Positions 10,202-22,387 of a stretch of DNA of 64,000 bases are shown here, piece by piece. Position 1 is the first letter of the stretch, and each line of letters begins with the position of its first letter. The stretch lies in the NCBI RefSeq assembly GCF_000814905.1, contig NZ_JXAG01000021.1:1-64000 (forward strand). The letters run 5' to 3'. The notes below the pieces were generated by a model. It did no database searches. It was not told where the DNA came from and saw nothing but the letters and a program-made list of their open reading frames with translations. Source of the DNA: Enterobacter sp. Bisph1. GTDB taxonomy: Bacteria > Pseudomonadota > Gammaproteobacteria > Enterobacterales > Enterobacteriaceae. The translations under genes were made by a program, and so were the position numbers.

Positions 10202-10926
10202 TGATTTCCCTGAAAAATGTTTCTAAATGGTATGGTCACTTTCAGGTGTTGACCGATTGCTCCACCGAAGTGAAAAAAGGCGAAGTAGTGGTGGTTTGCG
10301 GTCCGTCGGGCTCGGGCAAATCGACCCTGATTAAAACCGTTAACGGCCTCGAACCGGTGCAGAAAGGCGAGATTGTCGTCAACGGCACCAAAGTGAATGA
10401 TAAGAAAACCAACCTCGCGGAGTTGCGCTCCCACGTCGGTATGGTGTTCCAGCACTTTGAGCTGTTCCCGCACCTGTCGATCATTGAGAACCTGACGCTG
10501 GCGCAGGTAAAAGTGCTAAAACGCGACAAAGCTGCCGCCCGCGACAAGGGGCTGAAGCTGCTGGAGCGCGTCGGGCTGTCGGCGCATGCCAATAAGTTCC
10601 CGGCGCAGCTTTCAGGCGGTCAGCAGCAGCGCGTGGCGATTGCCCGCGCGCTGTGTATGGATCCGGTGGCGATGCTGTTTGATGAACCGACGTCGGCTCT
10701 CGACCCGGAGATGATCAACGAAGTGCTGGATGTGATGGTCGAACTGGCGAACGAAGGGATGACCATGATGGTGGTTACCCACGAAATGGGCTTCGCGCGC
10801 AAAGTGGCCAGCCGGGTGATCTTTATGGATGAGGGGAAAATTGTCGAAGATTCAGCGAAAGACGCCTTCTTCGACAATCCGAAATCGGAACGGGCGAAAG
10901 ACTTCCTCGCGAAAATTCTGCATTAA
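10201..10926 (+). CDS. gltL: GltL, glutamate/aspartate ABC transporter ATPase
   Basis: A 241-residue polar-amino-acid ABC ATPase with Walker A GPSGSGKS at residues 34-41, signature [15 protein letters not shown], Walker [14 protein letters not shown] and the H-loop VVTHEMGF. It powers uptake through GltJK. It is the last gene of the operon, with a strong terminator 7 nt after its stop. Confidence 0.96.
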   Translation: MISLKNVSKWYGHFQVLTDCSTEVKKGEVVVVCGPSGSGKSTLIKTVNGLEPVQKGEIVVNGTKVNDKKTNLAELRSHVGMVFQHFELFPHLSIIENLTLAQVKVLKRDKAAARDKGLKLLERVGLSAHANKFPAQLSGGQQQRVAIARALCMDPVAMLFDEPTSALDPEMINEVLDVMVELANEGMTMMVVTHEMGFARKVASRVIFMDEGKIVEDSAKDAFFDNPKSERAKDFLAKILH

Positions 10927-10932
10927 TAACAG

Positions 10933-10966
10933 GCGCCTGCCCCTATTGGGCAGGCGCTCTCTGTTA
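10933..10966. terminator. Terminator between convergent gltL and ybeL
   Basis: A perfect 10-bp stem GCGCCTGCCC/GGGCAGGCGC with a 5-nt loop, placed between two convergent genes. The T content after it on the plus strand is modest (TCTCTGTT). It probably serves both directions. Confidence 0.7.
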
Positions 10967-11446
10967 GGGTTCAAACGGGCGACGCTGGAACTGATCGTGG
11001 CCGCATTTCGGACAGAGCGGCAAGATATCCGGCGTATAAACCGCCAGATGGAAATGACACTTTTCACACACCAGATTCCCCAGCCCCACCACTTCACCGC
11101 TGTGGTAGACACCGTGATGATTGAGATCCTGGAAAACTTCGCGCCATTCAAGCTGCGTTTTATCGGTAATATCCGCTAATTCCTGCCAGATACTCTCTTT
11201 AATCACCCGCATAAAGACGCTGTCGGTCACCTCTTCCTGACTTTCACTGTAGCTGCGGGCAAACTCCTCCAGATCGCGGCGGATAGCCCGCATCAGCTCG
11301 TCAACTTCGGTATGCGTTAACTCACCGGTCCTGGCGACGTGCTGGCGCGCCTGTTCAACCAATGCGTCAATATCACGCTCTCCATTGCGCAAGCGTTCGG
11401 TCAATGTCGCCACCTGTTGACGGTAAAAATGAGCAACCTTGTTCAT
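10964..11446 (-). CDS. ybeL: YbeL, zinc-ribbon protein of unknown role
   Basis: 160 residues (DUF1451 family). The N-terminal two thirds is helical and rich in charge and Gln. The C-terminus holds a zinc ribbon with two CxxC pairs, CEKCHF and CPKCGHDQF. The function is not established; a nucleic-acid or protein contact through the ribbon is a guess. It is convergent with gltL and divergent from leuS, with a good GGAGG-type ribosome site upstream. Confidence 0.88.
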   Translation of the reverse strand: MNKVAHFYRQQVATLTERLRNGERDIDALVEQARQHVARTGELTHTEVDELMRAIRRDLEEFARSYSESQEEVTDSVFMRVIKESIWQELADITDKTQLEWREVFQDLNHHGVYHSGEVVGLGNLVCEKCHFHLAVYTPDILPLCPKCGHDQFQRRPFEP

Positions 11447-11681
11447 CGTTTCACCTCCCGGTTCAGTAACTCTCTCTAATGGTAGACGTTATTTGCAACT
11501 GCCAGTGCCGACTCACCCGCACAGTTGGCAAAAAGTTGTCGGCGAAAAGGCACGGCAATTTCGTCCCCGCGTCGCGGAAAGGCTGTTTTGAGAGTGGCGT
11601 TTGGGCTATGCTATGCCTTTCGAAAAATCACGTCACAACGCTACATTTGTAGCTGTAGCAAAAACAGGACTACTGGCTGCC

Positions 11682-14264
11682 ATGCAAGAGCAATACCGCC
11701 CGGAAGAGATAGAATCCAACGTACAGCGCCACTGGGAAGAGAAGCGCACATTTGAAGTCACCGAAGACGAGAGCAAAGAGAAATACTATTGCCTGTCAAT
11801 GCTGCCCTATCCTTCTGGCCGACTACACATGGGCCATGTCCGTAACTACACCATCGGCGATGTGATTTCCCGCTACCAGCGCATGCTGGGCAAAAACGTG
11901 CTGCAGCCGATTGGCTGGGACGCATTCGGCCTGCCGGCGGAAGGCGCGGCGGTAAAAAATAACACCGCACCGGCACCCTGGACCTACGACAATATCGCCT
12001 ACATGAAAAACCAGCTCAAAATGCTGGGCTTCGGTTATGACTGGAGCCGCGAGCTGGCGACCTGTACCCCGGAATATTACCGCTGGGAACAAAAATTCTT
12101 CACAGAGCTTTACAAAAAAGGGCTGGTGTATAAGAAAACGTCGGCGGTGAACTGGTGCCCGAATGACCAGACGGTGCTGGCAAACGAGCAGGTGATCGAC
12201 GGCTGCTGCTGGCGCTGCGACACCAAAGTTGAGCGTAAAGAGATCCCGCAGTGGTTTATCAAAATCACCGCCTACGCCGACGAACTGCTGAACGACCTGG
12301 ATAATCTGGACCACTGGCCGGATACCGTTAAAACCATGCAGCGTAACTGGATTGGCCGTTCCGAAGGTGTGGAAATCACCTTTGACGTGCAGGACAGTGA
12401 GCAGAAACTGACGGTCTACACTACCCGCCCGGACACCTTTATCGGCGCGACTTACCTGGCCGTTGCGGCGGGTCATCCGCTGGCGCAGCAGGCAGCGGCG
12501 AACAAACCGGAGCTGGTTGCCTTTATTGACGAGTGCCGTAATACCAAAGTTGCCGAAGCAGATATGGCGACAATGGAGAAAAAAGGCATTGATACCGGCC
12601 TGAAAGCTATTCACCCATTGACCGGCGAAGCGATTCCGGTATGGGCGGCAAACTTTGTGCTGATGGAGTACGGCACCGGCGCGGTGATGGCCGTTCCGGG
12701 TCACGATCAGCGCGATTACGAGTTCGCCACCAAATACGACCTGCCGATTAAACCGGTTATTCTCAATGCGGACGGCACAGCGCCGGATCTCAGCGAGCAG
12801 GCAATGACCGAAAAAGGCGTGCTGTTTAACTCCGGCGAATTCGACGGTCTCGACTTTACCGCTGCCTTCAACGCCATTGCTGACAAGCTGGCGGCGAAAG
12901 GCGTGGGCGAGCGTAAAGTGAACTTTCGTCTGCGCGACTGGGGCGTTTCCCGTCAGCGTTACTGGGGCGCACCGATCCCGATGGTGACGCTGGAAGACGG
13001 TACTGTGATTCCAACGCCAGAAGAAAACCTGCCGGTGATCCTGCCGGAGGATGTGGTGATGGACGGTATCACCAGCCCGATTAAAGCCGATCCTGAGTGG
13101 GCGAAAACCACCGTTAACGGCCAGCCTGCGCTGCGTGAAACCGACACTTTTGACACCTTTATGGAGTCTTCCTGGTACTACGCGCGTTACACCTGCCCGC
13201 AATACAGCGAAGGTATGCTCGACCCGAAAGCGGCGAACTACTGGCTGCCGGTTGATATCTACATCGGCGGTATCGAACACGCCATTATGCACCTGCTCTA
13301 CTTCCGCTTCTTCCACAAGCTGATGCGCGACGCGGGCATGGTCAACTCTGACGAACCAGCCAAACAGCTGCTGTGTCAGGGTATGGTACTGGCGGACGCG
13401 TTTTACTACGTGGGTGTAAACGGCGAGCGTAACTGGGTTTCGCCGAAAGACGCTATCGTTGAGCGCGACGAGAAAGGCCGCATTGTTAAAGCGACAGACC
13501 CGGCAGGCCACGAGCTGGTGTATACCGGCATGAGCAAAATGTCCAAGTCGAAAAACAACGGTATCGACCCGCAAGAGATGGTTGAACGTTACGGCGCGGA
13601 CACCGTACGTCTGTTTATGATGTTTGCTTCACCGGCCGATATGACGCTGGAGTGGCAGGAGTCCGGCGTGGAAGGGGCTAACCGCTTCCTGAAACGCGTC
13701 TGGAAGCTGGTGTATGAACACACCTCGCAGGGTCCGGTAAGCGCGCTGGATGTGGCGGCGTTAAGTGAAGATCAGCAGGCCCTGCGTCGTGACGTGCACA
13801 AAACTATCGCCAAAGTATCCGATGATATTGGCCGCCGTCAGACCTTCAACACCGCCATCGCGGCGATTATGGAGCTGATGAACAAGCTGGCAAAAGCGCC
13901 GCAGGAGAGCGAACAAGATCGCGCGCTGCTGCAGGAAGCACTGCTGGCCGTCGTGCGTATGCTTAACCCGTTCACCCCGCACGCCAGCTTTACCCTGTGG
14001 CAGGAGCTGGGCGGCGAAGGCGATATCGACAATGCGCCATGGCCGGTAGCTGACGAAAAAGCGATGGTGGAAAACACTACGCTTGTGGTCGTACAGGTCA
14101 ACGGTAAAGTGCGTGGTAAAATTACTGTTGCCGTCGACGCGACGGAAGAACAAGTGCGTGAACGCGCAGGCCAGGAACATCTGGTAGCAAAATATCTTGA
14201 TGGCGTTACCGTGCGTAAAGTGATTTACGTACCGGGTAAACTGCTTAATCTGGTCGTTGGCTAA
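11682..14264 (+). CDS. leuS: LeuS, leucyl-tRNA synthetase
   Basis: 860 residues from ATG 11682 ([10 protein letters not shown]), the E. coli length; an in-frame extension from 11601 is not conserved and is left out. Class I signatures are HMGH at residues 49-52 and KMSKS at 619-623. Between them lies the CP1 editing domain that hydrolyses mischarged tRNA-Leu, with a zinc-finger-like region (CCWRCD) near residue 176. The C-terminal anticodon-binding and tRNA-contact domains are complete. lptE starts 14 nt downstream, so leuS-lptE-holA-nadD form one run. Confidence 0.97.
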   Translation: MQEQYRPEEIESNVQRHWEEKRTFEVTEDESKEKYYCLSMLPYPSGRLHMGHVRNYTIGDVISRYQRMLGKNVLQPIGWDAFGLPAEGAAVKNNTAPAPWTYDNIAYMKNQLKMLGFGYDWSRELATCTPEYYRWEQKFFTELYKKGLVYKKTSAVNWCPNDQTVLANEQVIDGCCWRCDTKVERKEIPQWFIKITAYADELLNDLDNLDHWPDTVKTMQRNWIGRSEGVEITFDVQDSEQKLTVYTTRPDTFIGATYLAVAAGHPLAQQAAANKPELVAFIDECRNTKVAEADMATMEKKGIDTGLKAIHPLTGEAIPVWAANFVLMEYGTGAVMAVPGHDQRDYEFATKYDLPIKPVILNADGTAPDLSEQAMTEKGVLFNSGEFDGLDFTAAFNAIADKLAAKGVGERKVNFRLRDWGVSRQRYWGAPIPMVTLEDGTVIPTPEENLPVILPEDVVMDGITSPIKADPEWAKTTVNGQPALRETDTFDTFMESSWYYARYTCPQYSEGMLDPKAANYWLPVDIYIGGIEHAIMHLLYFRFFHKLMRDAGMVNSDEPAKQLLCQGMVLADAFYYVGVNGERNWVSPKDAIVERDEKGRIVKATDPAGHELVYTGMSKMSKSKNNGIDPQEMVERYGADTVRLFMMFASPADMTLEWQESGVEGANRFLKRVWKLVYEHTSQGPVSALDVAALSEDQQALRRDVHKTIAKVSDDIGRRQTFNTAIAAIMELMNKLAKAPQESEQDRALLQEALLAVVRMLNPFTPHASFTLWQELGGEGDIDNAPWPVADEKAMVENTTLVVVQVNGKVRGKITVAVDATEEQVRERAGQEHLVAKYLDGVTVRKVIYVPGKLLNLVVG

Positions 14265-14278
14265 GCGCGGGAGGAAGC

Positions 14279-14842
14279 GTGCGATATTTGGCAACATTGT
14301 TCATATCACTGGCGGTGTTAATCACCGCCGGTTGTGGCTGGCATTTGCGAAGCACCACTCAGGTGCCGAGCGAAATGAAAACCATGTTCTTTGACTCCAG
14401 CGATCCGAATGGCCCGCTGAGCCGCGCCATCCGCAGCCAGCTGCGTTTGAACGGCGTCGAAATTCTGGATAAAACCTCCACACGTAAAGACGTGCCGTCT
14501 CTGCGTCTGGGGGCGGTGGCCGTTTCCCGTGATACCGCTTCTGTATTCCAGGATGGTCGTACCGCGGAATATCAAATGGTCATGAGCGTGAACGCCACCG
14601 TATTGATCCCGGGTCATGATATCTACCCGATCAGTACCCATGTTTACCGCTCCTTCTTTGATAACCCGCAAACGGCGCTGGCGAAAGCCGCAGAACAGGA
14701 AATGATCGTTCAGGAGATGTACGACAAAGCCGCCGAACAGCTGATTCGTAAACTGCCTGGCGTGCATACGCAGGATGCGAAAAACACGCATAATGCCGTC
14801 TCCACAACGCCGGCCTCTACGTCGGCGCAACCGGGTAGCTAA
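14279..14842 (+). CDS. lptE: LptE (RlpB), lipoprotein of the LPS-assembly translocon
   Basis: 187 residues from a GTG start preceded by GGGAGGAAGC. The lipoprotein signal ends in ITAGC with the acylated cysteine at C19 and Gly at +2, so it is sorted to the outer membrane. It plugs the LptD barrel and helps insert lipopolysaccharide in the outer leaflet. The tail after about residue 165 is a Ser/Thr/Ala-rich low-complexity stretch. The stop shares one base with the holA start (TAATG). Confidence 0.95.
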   Translation: MRYLATLFISLAVLITAGCGWHLRSTTQVPSEMKTMFFDSSDPNGPLSRAIRSQLRLNGVEILDKTSTRKDVPSLRLGAVAVSRDTASVFQDGRTAEYQMVMSVNATVLIPGHDIYPISTHVYRSFFDNPQTALAKAAEQEMIVQEMYDKAAEQLIRKLPGVHTQDAKNTHNAVSTTPASTSAQPGS

Positions 14843-15873
14843 TGCTCAGGTTGTATTCGGAACAACTCCGCGCGCAGCTTAATGAAGGGCTGCGCGCGGC
14901 GTATTTATTATTGGGTAACGATCCGCTGCTATTGCAAGAGAGCCAGGACGCCATACGCCAGGCCGCTCAGCAGCAGGGCTTTACCGAACACCACAGCTTT
15001 ACGCTGGATAACAGCACTGACTGGGATGAGATTTTCTCCCTCTGCCAGGCAATGAGCCTGTTCTCCAGCCGCCAGACCTTACTACTGCAATTGCCTGAAA
15101 ATGGTCCCAATGCCGCCCTCAACGAACAGCTGGTAAAACTGGTCAGTCTGCTGCATGACGATCTGCTGCTGACGGTGCGCGGAAACAAACTGACCAAAGC
15201 GCAAGAAAACGCGGCATGGATAACACAGCTTAATAACCGCGCGGTGCAGGTCAGTTGCCAGACGCCGGAACAGGCGAATTTACCGCGCTGGGTGGCAGCC
15301 CGAGCGAAGCAAAACAAGCTGGTGCTGGATGACGCAGCCAATCAGCTGCTCTGCTACTGCTACGAAGGAAATTTGCTGGCGTTGGCGCAGGCGCTGGAAC
15401 GCTTGTCGCTGCTGTGGCCGGACGGCAAATTAACCCTGCCCCGCGTAGAAAGCGCCGTTAACGACGCTGCGCACTTTACCCCTTTCCACTGGGTCGATGC
15501 CCTGCTGGCAGGGAAAAGCAAACGCGCGCTGCATATTCTCACGCAGCTGCGGCTGGAAGCGTGCGAGCCGGTGATTCTGCTGCGCACCGTGCAGCGCGAG
15601 TTAATGTTGCTGCTGACGCTGAAACGTCAGTCGGCCCATACGCCACTGCGGGCGCTGTTCGATAAACATCGGGTGTGGCAAAACCGTCGTGGCGTAATGG
15701 GCGAGGCAGTTGCACGCCTGAGCCTCGATCAACTGCGTCAGGCCGTCCATCTGTTGAGCCGAATCGAATTGATTGTTAAACAAGATTTTGGCCAGTCGGT
15801 ATGGGCCGAACTGGAAGGGCTCTCTTTATTGCTCTGTCATAAGGCACTGGCAGACGTTTTTATTGAGGGTTGA
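14842..15873 (+). CDS. holA: HolA, DNA polymerase III delta subunit
   Basis: 343 residues, the E. coli length. It has the N-terminal AAA+-like fold of the clamp-loader wrench ([20 protein letters not shown]) without a working Walker A, as expected for delta, and a helical C-terminal collar domain. It opens the beta clamp as part of the gamma complex. It is coupled to lptE by one shared base and followed by nadD after 1 nt. Confidence 0.95.
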   Translation: MLRLYSEQLRAQLNEGLRAAYLLLGNDPLLLQESQDAIRQAAQQQGFTEHHSFTLDNSTDWDEIFSLCQAMSLFSSRQTLLLQLPENGPNAALNEQLVKLVSLLHDDLLLTVRGNKLTKAQENAAWITQLNNRAVQVSCQTPEQANLPRWVAARAKQNKLVLDDAANQLLCYCYEGNLLALAQALERLSLLWPDGKLTLPRVESAVNDAAHFTPFHWVDALLAGKSKRALHILTQLRLEACEPVILLRTVQRELMLLLTLKRQSAHTPLRALFDKHRVWQNRRGVMGEAVARLSLDQLRQAVHLLSRIELIVKQDFGQSVWAELEGLSLLLCHKALADVFIEG

Positions 15874-15874
15874 T

Positions 15875-16516
15875 ATGAATCACTTACAGGCACTGTATGG
15901 CGGGACATTCGATCCAATCCATTATGGGCATCTGAAACCGGTGGAAGCGCTGGCCAACCTGATTGGTCTTTCCGGGGTCATTATCATGCCCAATAACGTG
16001 CCGCCCCATCGCCCGCAGCCGAAAGCCAGTAGCCAGCAGCGAAAACAGATGGTCGAGCTGGCGATTGCCGACAAACCTCTGTTTACCCTTGACGATCGTG
16101 AGCTTCTCAGGGATTCGCCCTCTTACACGGCGCAAACGGTACGCGCCTGGCGTGAAGAGCAAGGCCCGCAGCGCCCGCTGGCGTTTATCATTGGGCTGGA
16201 TTCCCTGCTGACGTTCCCGAGCTGGTATCAATACGACACCATTCTGGATAACTGCCATCTGATCGTTACCCGCCGCCCAGGTTACCCGTTGACGATGGCG
16301 CGCGAGCAGGATCAACAATGGCTCGATGCTCATCTCACTCCCCATGCCGACGAGCTTCACGCCCTCCCCGCCGGTCGGATTTTCATTGCGGAAACCCCGT
16401 GGTTTAACATTTCGGCCACGCTGATTCGCGAACGGATTTCCCACGGTGAAGAGTGTGACGATCTGCTGCCCCCGCCGGTGCTGGACTATATTAACCAGCA
16501 AGGTTTGTACCGCTAA
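15875..16516 (+). CDS. nadD: NadD, nicotinate-nucleotide adenylyltransferase
   Basis: 213 residues from ATG 15875, which lies 1 nt after the holA stop and gives the conserved start [14 protein letters not shown]; an upstream extension inside holA is rejected. The nucleotidyltransferase signatures are [11 protein letters not shown] (residues 9-19) and ISATLIR near the C-terminus. It adenylates nicotinate mononucleotide in NAD synthesis. Its last 26 nt overlap the 3' end of cobD on the other strand. Confidence 0.96.
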   Translation: MNHLQALYGGTFDPIHYGHLKPVEALANLIGLSGVIIMPNNVPPHRPQPKASSQQRKQMVELAIADKPLFTLDDRELLRDSPSYTAQTVRAWREEQGPQRPLAFIIGLDSLLTFPSWYQYDTILDNCHLIVTRRPGYPLTMAREQDQQWLDAHLTPHADELHALPAGRIFIAETPWFNISATLIRERISHGEECDDLLPPPVLDYINQQGLYR

Positions 16517-17585
16517 GCACCGCCGTCATTGCAACGATAAGCCGATTGTTTTCTGCCTCGCTACGCACCGCCACGCGATAATAACGCCCATCCAGCCCAG
16601 GATAGTTTGCGCAGCTGCGAATTAAAATATGCCGGGCAAGCAATACCCGCTGTAAATCCAGATTCGGTACATCACAGCGCAAGAAAAGATAGTTCGCCAC
16701 GCCTGGCCAGACGGTTAATCCCGGCAGGGCGTTTAACGCCGTAAACAGACGCGGGCGCGCCATCGCCAGCCATTGCCAGCTGGCCTGCTGATAGTCGCTA
16801 TCCTGTAAAATCACCTCCCCCGCCAGCGCAGCAAAGGCATTGATGGACCAGGGCATCTGTGCCTCGCGCATTCGCTGAATCTGCTTTTCGTCGCTGCCCA
16901 GCAGATACCCCAGCCGCAAACCCGGTATGGCGTAAAACTTGGTGAGCGAACGCAGTACCCAAACGTGCGGGTTGCGCGCCAGGTGCGGGATAAACCCTTC
17001 GCGATCGGCAATAAAATCCATAAACGCTTCATCAAGGATCAGCGTGATACCGAGGGTTTTACAGCGCGCGGCAATGCGATGCAGCAGCTCATCATCCGGC
17101 AATAATCCGGTGGGATTATTGGGGGTACAGAGAAACAGGCAATCCAGCTCGGGCGTCAGCGCATTCAGCAGGGCATCCGTTAGTTGCCAACCCTCTTCTT
17201 CATGCAGTTGAAAGTCGCTAATCTCACAGCCGACCTGCGTCAGCGCGCGGCGATACTCAGCAAACCCCGGCGTTATCAGCAGCGCTTTACGCGGTTTCAA
17301 CTGATTTACCAGCATAAAAATCGCTTCCGTCTCGCCGTTGGCTGCGAGGATCCATGCCGCAGGCAACTGGTGATGGGCGGCAAGAACCTGATGCAGACGC
17401 TGATATTCCACATCCGGATAGCGTTCGGCGAGAGACAAATTGTCCTGCAACGCACGCTTGAGAGATGGCGGCATACCCGCCGGGTTAATATTGGCACTGA
17501 AATCAAGCAGCTGCTCCGCCGGGACGCCTAACAACTCTGCCGCCTCGCGGGTATTACCGCCGTGGGCGCTATGAAATAAAGCCAT
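16491..17585 (-). CDS. cobD: CobD, L-threonine-O-3-phosphate decarboxylase
   Basis: A 364-residue fold-type I PLP enzyme, the Salmonella CobD length. The PLP lysine is K216 in [25 protein letters not shown] (153-160) and ILDEAFMDF carry the usual Asn and Asp cofactor contacts. It makes (R)-1-amino-2-propanol phosphate, the linker of the cobalamin nucleotide loop. HisC is a close relative, but the HGGN start and the cobC neighbour favour CobD. It is convergent with nadD (26-nt overlap) and divergent from cobC. E. coli K-12 lacks this gene here, while Salmonella has it. Confidence 0.92.
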   Translation of the reverse strand: MALFHSAHGGNTREAAELLGVPAEQLLDFSANINPAGMPPSLKRALQDNLSLAERYPDVEYQRLHQVLAAHHQLPAAWILAANGETEAIFMLVNQLKPRKALLITPGFAEYRRALTQVGCEISDFQLHEEEGWQLTDALLNALTPELDCLFLCTPNNPTGLLPDDELLHRIAARCKTLGITLILDEAFMDFIADREGFIPHLARNPHVWVLRSLTKFYAIPGLRLGYLLGSDEKQIQRMREAQMPWSINAFAALAGEVILQDSDYQQASWQWLAMARPRLFTALNALPGLTVWPGVANYLFLRCDVPNLDLQRVLLARHILIRSCANYPGLDGRYYRVAVRSEAENNRLIVAMTAVLSGTNLAG

Positions 17586-17683
17586 CTTTCCCTCCGGGCA
17601 AAGCCGCTATCTTAAAGGAAAAAGGCGCTCTGTTTGCGACTGCGATGATAAACTTTACGCTGCAATCCAGACGGGAGATAACC

Positions 17684-18301
17684 ATGCGACTCTGGCTAAT
17701 ACGCCACGGCGAAACGGAAGCGAACGTTGCCGGGCTTTATAGCGGTCATTCCCCTACGCCGCTAACGCCAAAAGGGCTGGCCCAGGCACAAACGCTGCAC
17801 GATTTACTTATTGATGTGCCTTTTGACTATGTGCTCTGCAGTGAACTTGAACGCGCACAACAGACGGTGGCGCGGGTGCTGCACGCGCGCGATCTTAGGG
17901 TTCATAACACGGCGCTCCTTAACGAAATGTTTTTCGGCGACTGGGAAATGCGCCATCACCGTGATTTAACCCACGAAGATGCGGAGAGTTACGCCGCCTG
18001 GTGTACCGACTGGCAGCATGCCGTTCCCACTAATGGCGAAGGTTTTCAGGCTTTTTCCAGCCGCATTGAGCGGGTGATCTCGCAGGTAAGAGAGTTAAAA
18101 AGCGCCTACCACGATGTATTGATCGCCAGCCACCAGGGCGTTTTAAGTCTGCTGATCGCCCGCTTGCTGAATATGCCCGCCGCGTCGCTGTGGCATTTTC
18201 GTGTCGATCAGGGGTGCTGGAGCGCGATCGATATCCAGGATGATTACGTCACGTTACGGGTGCTAAATAGTCGGGCAGTTTGGCGTAAAGACGAAACGTA
18301 G
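17684..18301 (+). CDS. cobC: CobC, alpha-ribazole-5'-phosphate phosphatase
   Basis: 205 residues from ATG 17684 behind a GGGAGATAACC ribosome site, giving MRLWLIRHGETEAN; a 13-residue upstream extension is possible but has a poorer site. It belongs to the histidine phosphatase superfamily, with the phospho-acceptor H8 in the RHG motif and a second catalytic His in LIASHQGV. It dephosphorylates alpha-ribazole phosphate late in cobalamin assembly. Paired with cobD it points to a host that makes or salvages cobalamin; the main cob operon is not in this window. Confidence 0.9.
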   Translation: MRLWLIRHGETEANVAGLYSGHSPTPLTPKGLAQAQTLHDLLIDVPFDYVLCSELERAQQTVARVLHARDLRVHNTALLNEMFFGDWEMRHHRDLTHEDAESYAAWCTDWQHAVPTNGEGFQAFSSRIERVISQVRELKSAYHDVLIASHQGVLSLLIARLLNMPAASLWHFRVDQGCWSAIDIQDDYVTLRVLNSRAVWRKDET

Positions 18302-18342
18302 TCTGTTTTTCGCCCATCCTGTTTAGCGCGCTGATTCGGCCA

Positions 18343-18370
18343 TTGACACGCCCTCACAGGCTGCTATCCT
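18343..18370 (+). promoter_or_regulatory. Sigma-70 promoter for the rsfS-rlmH-mrdA run
   Basis: A perfect -35 box TTGACA (18343-18348), a 16-nt spacer and a -10-like TATCCT (18365-18370), about 170 nt upstream of rsfS. It is the best match to a housekeeping promoter in the gap after cobC. Confidence 0.65.
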
Positions 18371-18525
18371 CCGCGCGCAGAGATTGTTTTACAAATTTGG
18401 CAATGCATTCGCGCCGCCGGGATGGGATGATAGCCGACTTTTGACGTTGCAGGGCCTCACACACCCCGACAATCAACGCATTTCAGGTATAATGTCAGGC
18501 CGTTCATTAACAGTACGTTTTTTAA

Positions 18526-18861
<336 letters not shown>

Positions 18862-18864
18862 TGC

Positions 18865-19332
18865 GTGAAACTGCAGCTGGTCGCCGTCGGCACAAAAATG
18901 CCGGACTGGGTACAGACAGGTTTTAGCGAATATCTGCGCCGTTTTCCAAAAGATATGCCGTTTGAGCTGATTGAAATTCCGGCAGGAAAGCGCGGCAAGA
19001 ATGCAGATATTAAACGCATTCTCGACAAAGAGGGTGAACTGATGCTGGCCGCGGCTGGCAAAAACCGCATCGTTACCCTCGATATTCCAGGTAAACCCTG
19101 GGATACGCCGCAGCTGGCAAATGAGCTGGAACGCTGGAAGCAAGACGGGCGCGACGTCAGCTTGCTTATCGGCGGGCCGGAAGGGCTTTCCCCGGCCTGT
19201 AAAGCGGCGGCAGAACAGAGTTGGTCCCTCTCTGCGCTAACGTTACCTCACCCGCTGGTGCGCGTGCTGGTTGCCGAAAGCCTCTATCGCGCATGGAGTA
19301 TTACCACCAACCATCCTTATCACCGTGAGTAA
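18865..19332 (+). CDS. rlmH: RlmH, 23S rRNA pseudouridine-1915 N3-methyltransferase
   Basis: A 155-residue SPOUT methyltransferase from a GTG start at 18865 ([15 protein letters not shown]). The SAM-binding trefoil knot is visible in [10 protein letters not shown] and the C-terminal [20 protein letters not shown]. It methylates pseudouridine 1915 of 23S rRNA on assembled 70S ribosomes. The ATG at 18861 is out of frame. It lies between rsfS and mrdA in the conserved E. coli order. Confidence 0.96.
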   Translation: MKLQLVAVGTKMPDWVQTGFSEYLRRFPKDMPFELIEIPAGKRGKNADIKRILDKEGELMLAAAGKNRIVTLDIPGKPWDTPQLANELERWKQDGRDVSLLIGGPEGLSPACKAAAEQSWSLSALTLPHPLVRVLVAESLYRAWSITTNHPYHRE

Positions 19333-19361
19333 TGACGAGTCTTGGGTAGATTAAGCAGCGG

Positions 19362-21263
19362 ATGAAATTACAGAGTTCTTTTCGCGACTATACGGCTGAG
19401 TCCGCGCTCTTCGTGCGCCGGGCGCTGGTCGCCTTTACAGGGATTTTGCTGCTTACCGGCGTGCTGGTAGCCAATCTTTATAATCTGCAAATCGTTCGCT
19501 TTGCGGATTACCAGACCCGCTCCAATGAAAACCGCATTAAGCTGGTGCCCATCGCGCCAAGCCGCGGCATTATCTACGATCGCAACGGTACGCCGCTGGC
19601 GCTGAATCGCACCATCTACCAGGTTGAGATGATGCCGGAGAAGGTCGATGACGTGCAGCAAACGCTGGAAGCCCTGCGTGATGTGGTTGACCTGAACGAC
19701 GACGACATCGCCAACTTTAAAAAAGAGCGCTCGCGCTCGCACCGTTTTACCTCGATCCCGGTAAAAACCAACCTGACGGAAGTGCAGGTGGCGCGTTTTG
19801 CGGTCAATCAGTACCGCTTTCCCGGCGTCGAAGTCAAAGGCTATAAGCGCCGCTATTACCCTTATGGTTCCGCGCTGACCCACGTGATTGGCTACGTATC
19901 GAAAATTAACGATAAAGACGTCGAGCGGCTGGATAAAGAGGGCAAACTGGCCAACTATGCCGCCACGCATGATATCGGCAAATTGGGTATTGAGCGCTAT
20001 TACGAAGATGTGCTACACGGCCAGACCGGTTACGAAGAGGTGGAAGTTAACAACCGCGGCCGCGTCATTCGCCAGCTCAAAGAAGTGCCGCCGCAGGCCG
20101 GGCACGATATCTATCTGACCCTCGACTTGAAACTGCAGCAGTATATCGAAACGCTGCTTTCTGGCAGCCGTGCGGCGGTGGTGGTTACCGACCCGCGCAA
20201 TGGCAGCATTCTGGCGCTGGTATCGATGCCAAGCTACGATCCAAACCTGTTTGTTGACGGAATTTCCAGCAAAGATTACTCCTCGTTACTTAACGATCCG
20301 AATACGCCGCTTATCAACCGCGCCACGCAAGGGGTTTACCCGCCTGCCTCGACGGTGAAACCGTATGTGGCGGTTTCCGCCCTTAGCGCCGGGGTGATCA
20401 CACGCAATACCAGCCTGTTCGATCCCGGCTGGTGGCAGTTACCGGGTTCGGAAAAACGCTATCGCGACTGGAAAAAATGGGGTCACGGCCATCTGAACGT
20501 CACCAAATCCCTGGAAGAGTCTGCGGATACCTTCTTCTACCAGGTCGCCTACGATATGGGCATCGATCGCCTGGCGGAGTGGATGGGAAAATTTGGCTAC
20601 GGCCACTATACCGGCATCGATCTTTCTGAAGAGCGCGCCGGGAATATGCCCACCCGCGAATGGAAACTGAAGCGCTTTAAAAAGCCGTGGTACCAGGGCG
20701 ATACCATTCCCGTGGGTATCGGCCAGGGTTACTGGACCGCGACGCCTATTCAGATGAACAAAGCAATGATGACGTTGATTAACGATGGCAACGTCAAAGT
20801 ACCGCATCTGCTAATGAGCACCGTGGAAGATGGCAAACAGGTTCCGTGGCAACAACCTGCCCAGCCGCCGGTGGGCGATATTCACTCTGGCTATTGGGAA
20901 ATCGCCAAAGACGGAATGTATGGGGTGGCTAACCGTCCGAACGGTACCGGCCATAAGTATTTCGCTAATACGCCGTATAAAGCAGCGGCGAAATCCGGTA
21001 CCGCGCAGGTGTTTGGTCTGAAAGCGAATGAAACCTATAACGCCCACCGTATTGCCGAGCGTCTGCGCGATCATAAATTGATGACCGCTTTCGCCCCTTA
21101 CGATAATCCGCAGGTCGCCGTGGCGATCATTCTTGAGAACGGCGGCGCAGGTCCGGCGGTAGGTACTATCATGCGCCAGATCCTCGACCATATTATGCTT
21201 GGCGATAACAACACCGAACTGCCAGCGGAAGCCCCATCCGCGGCGGCGACGGAGGACCAATAA
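19362..21263 (+). CDS. mrdA: MrdA, penicillin-binding protein 2 (elongasome transpeptidase)
   Basis: 633 residues, as in E. coli PBP2. A short cytosolic tail and one membrane anchor (about residues 20-42) precede the PBP dimerisation domain and the transpeptidase domain. The catalytic serine is S330 in PASTVKP; the further motifs SADTF and KSGTAQ are present. It crosslinks lateral-wall peptidoglycan and works with the glycosyltransferase RodA, whose gene starts 1 nt after this stop. It is the target of mecillinam. Confidence 0.97.
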   Translation: MKLQSSFRDYTAESALFVRRALVAFTGILLLTGVLVANLYNLQIVRFADYQTRSNENRIKLVPIAPSRGIIYDRNGTPLALNRTIYQVEMMPEKVDDVQQTLEALRDVVDLNDDDIANFKKERSRSHRFTSIPVKTNLTEVQVARFAVNQYRFPGVEVKGYKRRYYPYGSALTHVIGYVSKINDKDVERLDKEGKLANYAATHDIGKLGIERYYEDVLHGQTGYEEVEVNNRGRVIRQLKEVPPQAGHDIYLTLDLKLQQYIETLLSGSRAAVVVTDPRNGSILALVSMPSYDPNLFVDGISSKDYSSLLNDPNTPLINRATQGVYPPASTVKPYVAVSALSAGVITRNTSLFDPGWWQLPGSEKRYRDWKKWGHGHLNVTKSLEESADTFFYQVAYDMGIDRLAEWMGKFGYGHYTGIDLSEERAGNMPTREWKLKRFKKPWYQGDTIPVGIGQGYWTATPIQMNKAMMTLINDGNVKVPHLLMSTVEDGKQVPWQQPAQPPVGDIHSGYWEIAKDGMYGVANRPNGTGHKYFANTPYKAAAKSGTAQVFGLKANETYNAHRIAERLRDHKLMTAFAPYDNPQVAVAIILENGGAGPAVGTIMRQILDHIMLGDNNTELPAEAPSAAATEDQ

Positions 21264-21264
21264 C

Positions 21265-22377
21265 ATGACGGATAATCCGAACAAAAAATCGTTCTGGGAT
21301 AAAATCCACATCGATCCGATACTGATGCTGATTATCCTCGCGCTGCTGTTTTACAGCGCGATCGTTATCTGGAGCGCCAGCGGCCAGGATATCGGTATGA
21401 CGGAGCGTAAAATCGGTCAGATTGCCATGGGGCTGATTATCATGGTTATCCTCGCGCAGGTGCCACCGCGCGTGTATGAAGGCTGGGCGCCCTATCTCTA
21501 TATTTTCTGCGTGATCCTGCTGGTGGCGGTTGATGCCTTCGGCGCTATTTCTAAAGGGGCGCAGCGCTGGCTCGACCTGGGTATCGTACGTTTTCAACCT
21601 TCGGAGATCGCCAAAATCGCCGTGCCGCTGATGGTGGCGCGCTTTATCAACCGTGATGTTTGCCCCCCGTCGCTGAAAAACACCGCTATCGCGCTGGCGC
21701 TGATTTTTGTACCGACGCTGCTGGTGGCGGCGCAGCCGGATCTCGGTACCTCAATCCTGGTGGTGCTCTCCGGGCTGTTTGTGCTGTTTCTTTCGGGTCT
21801 GAGCTGGCGGCTTATCGGCATTGCGGCGGTGCTGATCGCGGCGTTTATTCCGGTGCTGTGGTTCTTCCTGATGCATGATTATCAGCGGCAGCGTGTGATG
21901 ATGCTGCTCGATCCGGAAACCGATCCCCTCGGCGCGGGCTACCATATTATTCAGTCGAAAATCGCTATTGGCTCCGGCGGCCTGAGCGGTAAAGGCTGGC
22001 TGCACGGCACTCAGTCACAGCTGGAGTTTTTGCCCGAGCGCCATACGGACTTTATCTTCGCCGTACTGGCGGAAGAGCTGGGTCTGATTGGGATTCTGAT
22101 TTTGCTGGCGCTTTATGTGCTGCTGATTATGCGTGGGCTGTGGATTGCCGCCCGGGCGCAAACTACCTTTGGCCGGGTTATGGCCGGCGGTTTAATGTTG
22201 ATTTTGTTCGTTTATGTGTTCGTAAATATTGGTATGGTGAGCGGTATCTTGCCGGTAGTTGGCGTACCGCTGCCGCTGATCAGCTACGGGGGCTCCGCCC
22301 TGATCGTACTCATGGCCGGGTTTGGTATCGTTATGTCGATACATACCCACAGGAAAATGTTGTCAAAGAACGTATAA
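21265..22377 (+). CDS. mrdB: RodA (MrdB), SEDS peptidoglycan glycosyltransferase
   Basis: 370 residues from ATG 21265, giving [14 protein letters not shown] and the E. coli length; an in-frame extension within mrdA is rejected. It is a SEDS-family integral membrane protein with about ten helices and the conserved stretches [17 protein letters not shown] and [15 protein letters not shown]. It polymerises glycan strands for cell elongation together with PBP2. rlpA follows after 10 nt. Confidence 0.97.
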   Translation: MTDNPNKKSFWDKIHIDPILMLIILALLFYSAIVIWSASGQDIGMTERKIGQIAMGLIIMVILAQVPPRVYEGWAPYLYIFCVILLVAVDAFGAISKGAQRWLDLGIVRFQPSEIAKIAVPLMVARFINRDVCPPSLKNTAIALALIFVPTLLVAAQPDLGTSILVVLSGLFVLFLSGLSWRLIGIAAVLIAAFIPVLWFFLMHDYQRQRVMMLLDPETDPLGAGYHIIQSKIAIGSGGLSGKGWLHGTQSQLEFLPERHTDFIFAVLAEELGLIGILILLALYVLLIMRGLWIAARAQTTFGRVMAGGLMLILFVYVFVNIGMVSGILPVVGVPLPLISYGGSALIVLMAGFGIVMSIHTHRKMLSKNV

Positions 22378-22387
22378 GAGGTGGGCA

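Noticed and set aside
11823-13574. 583-codon open frame antisense to leuS
   Set aside because: A long shadow frame produced by the codon bias of leuS; no start signal and no protein-like domain.
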